This document shows, one piece after another, positions 58,093 to 64,000 of a DNA stretch of 64,000 bases. A program made the position numbers and the translations under genes. A model generated the notes under the pieces. That model saw only the letters and a program-made list of their open reading frames with translations, made no database searches and was not told the DNA's origin. Location: the NCBI RefSeq assembly GCF_002042885.1, contig NZ_MVFY01000001.1:434001-498000 (forward strand), written 5' to 3'. The stretch's first letter is position 1. Every line of letters starts with the position of its first letter. Source of the DNA: Citrobacter portucalensis (GTDB taxonomy: Bacteria > Pseudomonadota > Gammaproteobacteria > Enterobacterales > Enterobacteriaceae).

Positions 58093-61000
58093 ATGATCAC
58101 AATTGACGGTAATGGTGCGGTTGCTTCAGTCGCATTTCGTACCAGCGAGGTTATCGCCATCTACCCGATTACGCCCAGTTCGACGATGGCTGAACAGGCA
58201 GATGCCTGGGCCGGGAACGGGCTTAAGAACGTGTGGGGGGATACCCCTCGCGTCGTAGAAATGCAGTCAGAAGGTGGCGCGATCGCAACCGTTCATGGCG
58301 CGTTGCAGACCGGTGCGCTCTCTACGTCGTTTACCTCATCGCAGGGCCTGTTGCTGATGATCCCAACGCTGTACAAACTGGCCGGTCAGTTGACCCCGTT
58401 TGTACTGCACGTTGCGGCTCGTACAATTGCAACTCACGCATTATCGATCTTTGGCGATCATTCCGACGTGATGGCGGTGCGCCAGACAGGATGTGCGATG
58501 CTGTGTGCCAGCAGCGTTCAGGAGGCACAGGACTTTGCGCTGATTTCGCAAATTGCCACCCTGAAAAGCCGGGTTCCGTTTATTCATTTCTTTGATGGTT
58601 TCCGTACATCCCATGAAATCAATAAAATTGTGCCACTGGCCGACGACACGATCCTCGGACTGATGCCGCAGACGGAAATCGATGCTCATCGCGCTCGGGC
58701 GCTTAATCCTGAGCATCCGGTTATTCGCGGTACGTCTGCGAACCCGGACACCTATTTCCAGTCACGCGAGGCAACAAACCCGTGGTACAACGCGGTTTAC
58801 GATCATGTAGAACAGGCGATGAACGATTTCGCCGCAGCGACAGGTCGCCAGTACCAGCCATTTGAATATTACGGCCATCCTCAGGCTGAGCGCGTCATTA
58901 TCTTAATGGGCTCGGCGATTGGAACCTGCGAAGAAGTTGTTGAAGATCTGCTGGCACGTGGCGAGAAAGTTGGCGTTCTGAAAGTACGTCTGTTCCGTCC
59001 ATTCTCTGCCAGACATTTACTGCGTGCGCTGCCGGAAACCGTACGCAGCATCGCCGTTCTTGATCGCACCAAAGAACCCGGCGCACAGGCAGAACCGTTG
59101 TATCTGGACGTAATGACCGCGTTAGCAGAAGCCTTTAACTGTGGCGAGCGAGAAACGCTACCGCGCGTGATTGGCGGACGTTATGGCCTTTCTTCCAAAG
59201 AGTTCGGTCCAGACTGCGTGATGGCGGTCTTTAATGAGCTGAGCAGCGCGAAGCCGAAACCTCGCTTTACGGTCGGTATCTATGATGATGTCACCAACTT
59301 GTCGCTACCGTTACCGGAAAACACCCTGCCCGGTACGGCTAAGCTCGAAGCGCTGTTTTACGGGCTGGGCAGCGACGGTAGCGTGTCAGCCACCAAAAAC
59401 AATATCAAAATTATTGGTAACTCGACGCCATGGTATGCGCAAGGTTATTTCGTCTACGACTCGAAAAAAGCAGGCGGTCTGACAGTTTCCCACCTGCGCG
59501 TTAGCGAGCAGCCTATTCGATCAGCGTATCTGGTTTCACAAGCCGATTTTGTTGGCTGTCACCAGCTGCAATTTATCGATAAGTATCAGATGGCCGAGCG
59601 CCTGAAACCAGGCGGTATCTTCCTGCTTAATACGCCATACAGTGTGGATGAAGTCTGGGGTCGTCTGCCACAGGAAGTTCAGGCGGTACTGAATCAGAAG
59701 AAAGCCCGTTTCTACGTGATTAATGCGGCCAAAATCGCCCGCGAATGCGGTCTGGCAGCGCGTATTAACACCGTTATGCAAATGGCCTTCTTCCATTTGA
59801 CGCAAATCTTACCCGGCGACAGCGCGTTGGCTGAATTGCAGGGGGCGATTGCGAAAAGTTACAGCAGTAAAGGACAGGACCTGGTTGAACGTAACTGGCA
59901 GGCTCTGGCCCTGGCGCGCGAATCCGTCGCCGAAGTAGCACTCCAGCCGGTTGATCCGCACAGCGCAAACCGCCCACCGGTGGTTTCTGATGCCGCACCT
60001 GATTTCGTGAAAACCGTCACCGCGGCAATGCTCGCCGGTCTGGGTGATGCCCTCCCCGTATCCGCGCTGCCGCCAGACGGTACCTGGCCAATGGGCACCA
60101 CGCGTTGGGAAAAACGCAATATCGCCGAAGAGATCCCCATCTGGAAGGAAGAACTGTGTACCCAGTGTAACCACTGCGTTGCCGCTTGCCCGCACTCGGC
60201 AATCCGCGCCAAAGTGGTTTCACCTGAAGCGATGGAAAACGCCCCTGCTAGTCTGCATTCTTTGGATGTGAAATCACGCGATATGCGCGGTCAGAAGTAT
60301 GTCCTGCAGGTTGCACCAGAGGATTGCACTGGCTGTAATCTGTGTGTCGAAGTTTGCCCGGCAAAAGATCGCCAAAACCCGGAAATCAAGGCCATCAATA
60401 TGATGTCGCGCCTTGAGCATGTTGAAGAAGAAAAAGTTAACTATGACTTCTTCCTCAATCTGCCGGAGATCGACCGCAGCAAGCTTGAACGCATTGATAT
60501 CCGTACCTCGCAGTTAATCACTCCGCTGTTTGAATATTCCGGCGCCTGTTCTGGTTGTGGTGAAACGCCGTATATCAAACTGCTTACGCAGCTGTATGGC
60601 GACCGCATGCTGATCGCTAACGCGACCGGCTGTTCATCGATTTATGGCGGTAACCTCCCCTCAACGCCGTATACGACCGATGCCAATGGTCGTGGACCTG
60701 CGTGGGCAAACTCTCTGTTCGAAGATAACGCTGAGTTTGGTCTGGGCTTCCGCCTGACGGTGGATCAACACCGTGTGCGCGTCATGCGTTTGCTGGAGCA
60801 GTTTGCGGATAATATTCCGGCTGAACTGAATGACGCCCTGCATGCTGAAGCGACGCCAGAAGTACGCCGTGAGCAAGTTGCTGCGCTGCGCCAGCATCTG
60901 AAAGATGTCGAAGGTGCACAGCAACTGTTAACCGATGCCGACGCGCTGGTCGAGAAGTCCATCTGGCTGATTGGCGGCGACGGCTGGGCTTACGATATTG

Positions 61001-61617
61001 GTTTTGGCGGGTTGGATCACGTCCTGAGTCTCACCGAGAACGTCAATATTCTGGTACTGGATACCCAGTGTTACTCCAACACGGGTGGACAAGCGTCGAA
61101 AGCCACGCCGCTTGGGGCGGTTACCAAGTTTGGTGAGCATGGCAAGCGCAAGGCTCGCAAAGATCTTGGCGTCAGCATGATGATGTACGGACATGTTTAT
61201 GTCGCACAGATTTCTCTGGGCGCCCAGTTGAATCAGACGGTCAAAGCTATCCAGGAAGCTGAATCCTACCCCGGCCCGTCGCTGATTATCGCGTATAGCC
61301 CATGTGAGGAGCATGGCTATGACCTCGCGCTAAGCCACGATCAGATGCGTCAACTCACTGCTAACGGATTCTGGCCGCTGTACCGCTTTGACCCACGCCG
61401 AGCAGACGAAGGTAAGCTGCCGCTGGCGCTCGACTCGCGCCCACCGTCAGATGCGCTGGCCGAAACATTGCTTAACGAGCAGCGTTTCCGCCGCCTGAAC
61501 GCCCAGCAGCCAGAAGTTGCAGAACAGCTGTGGAAGGATGCGACGGCTGATTTGCAAAAACGCTACGACTTCCTGGCCCAACTGGCAGGCAAAGCGGAAA
61601 AGAGCGGTACCGAATAA
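58093..61617 (+). CDS. ydbK: YdbK, pyruvate:flavodoxin/ferredoxin oxidoreductase
   Basis: A 1174-residue single-chain PFOR that turns pyruvate and CoA into acetyl-CoA and CO2, reducing flavodoxin or ferredoxin. N-terminal pyrimidine-binding domain (AIYPITPSSTMAEQAD), CoA/transketolase-like domains, two 4Fe-4S clusters (CTQCNHCVAACP near residue 689 and CTGCNLCVEVCP near 745), a third cluster region (SGACSGCGETPY), and a C-terminal TPP domain (IGGDGWAYDIGFGGLDH). In E. coli it supports oxidative stress response and anaerobic reduction. AAGGGTG precedes the ATG. Confidence 0.96.
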   Translation: MITIDGNGAVASVAFRTSEVIAIYPITPSSTMAEQADAWAGNGLKNVWGDTPRVVEMQSEGGAIATVHGALQTGALSTSFTSSQGLLLMIPTLYKLAGQLTPFVLHVAARTIATHALSIFGDHSDVMAVRQTGCAMLCASSVQEAQDFALISQIATLKSRVPFIHFFDGFRTSHEINKIVPLADDTILGLMPQTEIDAHRARALNPEHPVIRGTSANPDTYFQSREATNPWYNAVYDHVEQAMNDFAAATGRQYQPFEYYGHPQAERVIILMGSAIGTCEEVVEDLLARGEKVGVLKVRLFRPFSARHLLRALPETVRSIAVLDRTKEPGAQAEPLYLDVMTALAEAFNCGERETLPRVIGGRYGLSSKEFGPDCVMAVFNELSSAKPKPRFTVGIYDDVTNLSLPLPENTLPGTAKLEALFYGLGSDGSVSATKNNIKIIGNSTPWYAQGYFVYDSKKAGGLTVSHLRVSEQPIRSAYLVSQADFVGCHQLQFIDKYQMAERLKPGGIFLLNTPYSVDEVWGRLPQEVQAVLNQKKARFYVINAAKIARECGLAARINTVMQMAFFHLTQILPGDSALAELQGAIAKSYSSKGQDLVERNWQALALARESVAEVALQPVDPHSANRPPVVSDAAPDFVKTVTAAMLAGLGDALPVSALPPDGTWPMGTTRWEKRNIAEEIPIWKEELCTQCNHCVAACPHSAIRAKVVSPEAMENAPASLHSLDVKSRDMRGQKYVLQVAPEDCTGCNLCVEVCPAKDRQNPEIKAINMMSRLEHVEEEKVNYDFFLNLPEIDRSKLERIDIRTSQLITPLFEYSGACSGCGETPYIKLLTQLYGDRMLIANATGCSSIYGGNLPSTPYTTDANGRGPAWANSLFEDNAEFGLGFRLTVDQHRVRVMRLLEQFADNIPAELNDALHAEATPEVRREQVAALRQHLKDVEGAQQLLTDADALVEKSIWLIGGDGWAYDIGFGGLDHVLSLTENVNILVLDTQCYSNTGGQASKATPLGAVTKFGEHGKRKARKDLGVSMMMYGHVYVAQISLGAQLNQTVKAIQEAESYPGPSLIIAYSPCEEHGYDLALSHDQMRQLTANGFWPLYRFDPRRADEGKLPLALDSRPPSDALAETLLNEQRFRRLNAQQPEVAEQLWKDATADLQKRYDFLAQLAGKAEKSGTE

Positions 61618-61646
61618 TACGTTTTTCTCAGTATTAGCCCGGAACC

Positions 61647-61757
61647 AAAAAAAAAGCCCGAACAGTTGTTCGGGCTTGTCAATTTATTCGCTGGCTAATT
61701 AATAAGTGACATCAATATACCAACAAAAAATAAAACGTGACAATAAAGGCATATAAC
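61647..61757 (-). ncRNA. micC: MicC small regulatory RNA
   Basis: The minus strand between ydbK and ompN begins GTTATATGCCTTTATTGTCA, the recalled 5' end of E. coli MicC, and ends with GACAAGCCCGAACA, a hairpin and a nine-base T run. The length of 111 fits the known 109 nt. The 5' end pairs with the ompC leader to block translation with Hfq. The middle part differs clearly from E. coli, while the seed end and terminator are kept. The terminator stem (GCCCGAACA/TGTTCGGGC) may also serve ydbK on the plus strand. Confidence 0.9.
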
Positions 61758-61984
61758 ACGCGCAGAATAGCCCAACAAAATTCAATTGTATAATTTTTAT
61801 TTTATATATATTTTCATTAACTCATTCATGTCAACTATCACTATTTCCGTAGAATTATTTGTTTAAGGTTTTACTTAAGACGTAACAATTCATATTTATC
61901 TCTTTACGGAACTTCTCCTTTAGCATGCTTTTACTCCCTACATGGGTAGTCACAGGTTAATAAAAAAACTAAAGGATTATTTCA
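61758..61984. promoter_or_regulatory. Divergent promoter region of micC and ompN
   Basis: Very AT-rich 227 bases between the micC 5' end and the ompN ATG. It must hold both promoters, and an AAAGGA ribosome site lies just before ompN. Such long AT-rich porin leaders commonly bind OmpR or H-NS; no sites were assigned. Confidence 0.5.
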
Positions 61985-63124
61985 ATGAACAGAAAAGTAC
62001 TGGCTCTCGTAATTCCTGCCCTGCTGGCTGCAGGCGCTGCTCACGCTGCTGAAGTTTATAATAAAGACGGCAACAAATTAGATCTCTATGGCAAAGTAGA
62101 CGGCCTGCATTATTTCTCTGACGACGCTAACAGCGATGGCGATCAGACTTATATGCGTATGGGTTTCAAAGGCGAAACACAGGTTAATGATATGATCACC
62201 GGTTATGGCCAGTGGGAATATCAGGTTCAGGCCAACGGCACCGAAGGTGATAAAGGCGACTCCTGGACTCGTCTGGCATTCGCAGGTATTAAAGTCGGCG
62301 ACTACGGTTCATTCGACTACGGCCGTAACTACGGCGTCATGTACGACGTTGAAGGCTGGACCGATATGCTGCCAGAATTCGGTGGCGACTCTTACACCAA
62401 AGCAGACAACTTCATGACCGGTCGTGCAAACGGTGTTGCAACCTACCGTAACACCGACTTCTTTGGTCTGGTTGACGGTCTGAACGTTGCACTGCAGTAC
62501 CAGGGTGCGAACGAAAATCAGGTTACCAACGAGCAGGAAGGCACCAATAACGGTGGCGACCGTAATGTGAAAAACTCCAACGGTGACGGTTTCGGTATCT
62601 CCTCTACCTACGATCTGGGTATGGGCGTAAGCTTCGGTGCAGCATATACCTCTTCTGACCGTACCAATCAACAAGTGAACCATTCTACCGCAGGTGGTGA
62701 TAAAGCTGACGCATGGACTGCTGGTCTGAAATACGACGCCAACAATATCTACCTGGCAACCATGTACTCCGAAACCCGCAATATGACCCCGTATGGCGGC
62801 TCAGATGGTCACGACAATACTATTGCCAACAAAACCCAGAACTTTGAAGTAACTGCACAATACCAGTTCGACTTCGGTCTGCGTCCAGAAGTTTCTTTCC
62901 TGATGTCTAAAGGTAAAGATCTGGGTGTAAACGGTTCAGACGGCGACAAGGATCTGGTTAAATATGCCTCCGTAGGTGCCACTTATTACTTCAACAAAAA
63001 CTTCTCCACCTACGTTGATTACAAAATCAACCTGCTGGATGAAGATGATAGTTTCTACAATAAAGATCACAATGACATCTCTACCGATGACACTGTAGCA
63101 CTGGGTATGGTTTACCAGTTCTAA
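61985..63124 (+). CDS. ompN: OmpN, general outer-membrane porin
   Basis: Classical trimeric porin precursor of 379 residues with a 21-residue signal peptide (cleaved at [13 protein letters not shown]), a 16-strand barrel pattern, loop 3 region [18 protein letters not shown] and C-terminal Phe (GMVYQF). It sits next to ydbK and micC as ompN does in E. coli, and is normally a quiescent porin there. Loop sequences (residues about 175-200) differ from E. coli. Confidence 0.93.
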   Translation: MNRKVLALVIPALLAAGAAHAAEVYNKDGNKLDLYGKVDGLHYFSDDANSDGDQTYMRMGFKGETQVNDMITGYGQWEYQVQANGTEGDKGDSWTRLAFAGIKVGDYGSFDYGRNYGVMYDVEGWTDMLPEFGGDSYTKADNFMTGRANGVATYRNTDFFGLVDGLNVALQYQGANENQVTNEQEGTNNGGDRNVKNSNGDGFGISSTYDLGMGVSFGAAYTSSDRTNQQVNHSTAGGDKADAWTAGLKYDANNIYLATMYSETRNMTPYGGSDGHDNTIANKTQNFEVTAQYQFDFGLRPEVSFLMSKGKDLGVNGSDGDKDLVKYASVGATYYFNKNFSTYVDYKINLLDEDDSFYNKDHNDISTDDTVALGMVYQF

Positions 63125-63131
63125 GTTCGTC

Positions 63132-63153
63132 AGCCCGCTGGCAACGGCGGGCT
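63132..63153 (+). terminator. Terminator of ompN
   Basis: Stem AGCCCGC/GCGGGCT with an eight-base loop, followed by CTCTTT, eight bases after the stop. Confidence 0.8.
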
Positions 63154-63270
63154 CTCTTTACGCTCTAATAACTCTGTTTTATCCAGATCAAAACATTATA
63201 TCTGTTGCGTTAAAACACATCTCTGATAGATGATATCTTGCATTAAGGTCTGTAGTAGAGGATACCTGCA

Positions 63271-63483
63271 ATGAATCATCATCCTGTAAAATCATCCCGT
63301 ATTGCATCCGTCGGCTATGACGAATCCTCTTGCACGCTAGAAATTCGCTTTCACCAGTTGGCTACCCTGCAATATCAGCAGGTCCCTGCCCGTATTTTTC
63401 GTGATTTCCTGATCGTGGTCTCTAAAGGCCGATTTTACGATGGGGTAATAAAAGGCAAATTCCCTGAAATCAAAATAAAGTGA
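63271..63483 (+). CDS. KTSC-domain small protein
   Basis: A 70-residue protein of the KTSC family (PVKSSRIASVGYDESSCTLE, then LEIRFHQLATLQYQQVPARIFRDFL). The motif has K-S-S-x-I and the Tyr-rich strand typical of the domain, sometimes found beside lysyl-tRNA synthetase or nucleases; role unknown. AGAGGA precedes the ATG. It lies between ompN and uspF. Confidence 0.8.
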   Translation: MNHHPVKSSRIASVGYDESSCTLEIRFHQLATLQYQQVPARIFRDFLIVVSKGRFYDGVIKGKFPEIKIK

Positions 63484-63552
63484 TGCCAAAATGTGATCGT
63501 TGTCATTGTACATAAAGTGCCATTACGCGGTAAGCTTTAGGTGGATACTTAA

Positions 63553-63999
<447 letters not shown>

Positions 64000-64000
64000 G

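Overview
The window is chromosomal DNA from an enterobacterium of the Escherichia/Salmonella/Citrobacter group. Gene order follows, in reverse, the E. coli K-12 segment uspF-ompN-ydbK-hslJ-ldhA-ydbH ... hrpA-ydcF-aldA-gapC-cybB ... trg-ydcI-ydcJ-opgD-ydcH-rimL-ydcK-tehAB-ydcL-ydcO-ydcN-ydcP-yncJ-hicB-ydcR-ydcSTUV. Several genes absent from K-12 are present: a second cytochrome bd oxidase, a broad-specificity racemase, a Mn-type pyrophosphatase, frmRA at this site, and an intact gapC. This mixture fits Citrobacter best, with Salmonella-like order around trg-frmA. The genus is an inference from recalled gene content; no search was run.

Layout. 1-4925: polyamine-type ABC importer ydcSTUV (ydcV cut by the window edge) and its MocR regulator ydcR. 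5018-7063: a decayed stretch with a hicB remnant, two unrecognised AT-rich convergent genes and broken coding sequence. 7064-9602: cyanide-insensitive-type bd oxidase cyxAB plus a one-segment accessory peptide. 9794-19919: yncJ, rlhA, sutR, ydcO, an AraC regulator facing an EamA exporter, ydcL, tehAB, ydcK, rimL. 20138-28923: lipoprotein amino-acid racemase, ydcH, opgD, ydcJ, ppaC, ydcI and trg with a sigma-28 promoter. 29093-30552: formaldehyde detoxification frmRA with its operator. 30553-35000: a variable region holding a DUF3828-like secreted protein, two small coupled genes (one holin-like), an OmpA paralogue and umuDC with a LexA box. 35202-45401: EamA exporter, cybB, gapC, an esterase, aldA, ydcF, hrpA. 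45603-55400: azoR, then an envelope-lipid block (ynbA-ynbB-acyltransferase-ynbC-ynbD-small membrane protein) directly beside ydbH-ynbE-ydbL. 55549-63999: a small gene, ldhA, hslJ, ydbJ, ydbK, the sRNA MicC, ompN, a KTSC protein and uspF.

How genes work together. ydcR-ydcSTUV import and sense polyamines. cyxAB with its small peptide is a quinol oxidase. frmR, frmA and the GC-tract operator form a self-contained formaldehyde circuit. umuD and umuC are under LexA. The ynb genes carry nearly every activity needed to make and remodel a glycerophospholipid, and the adjacent YdbH-YnbE-YdbL system moves phospholipids to the outer membrane. MicC sits divergently from the porin ompN.

The least explained pieces are the convergent pair at 5635-6505, the two coupled small genes at 31414-31949, the extra genes of the ynb operon, and the structured non-coding DNA at 30621-30694. 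No tRNA, rRNA, CRISPR array or intact insertion sequence was seen.
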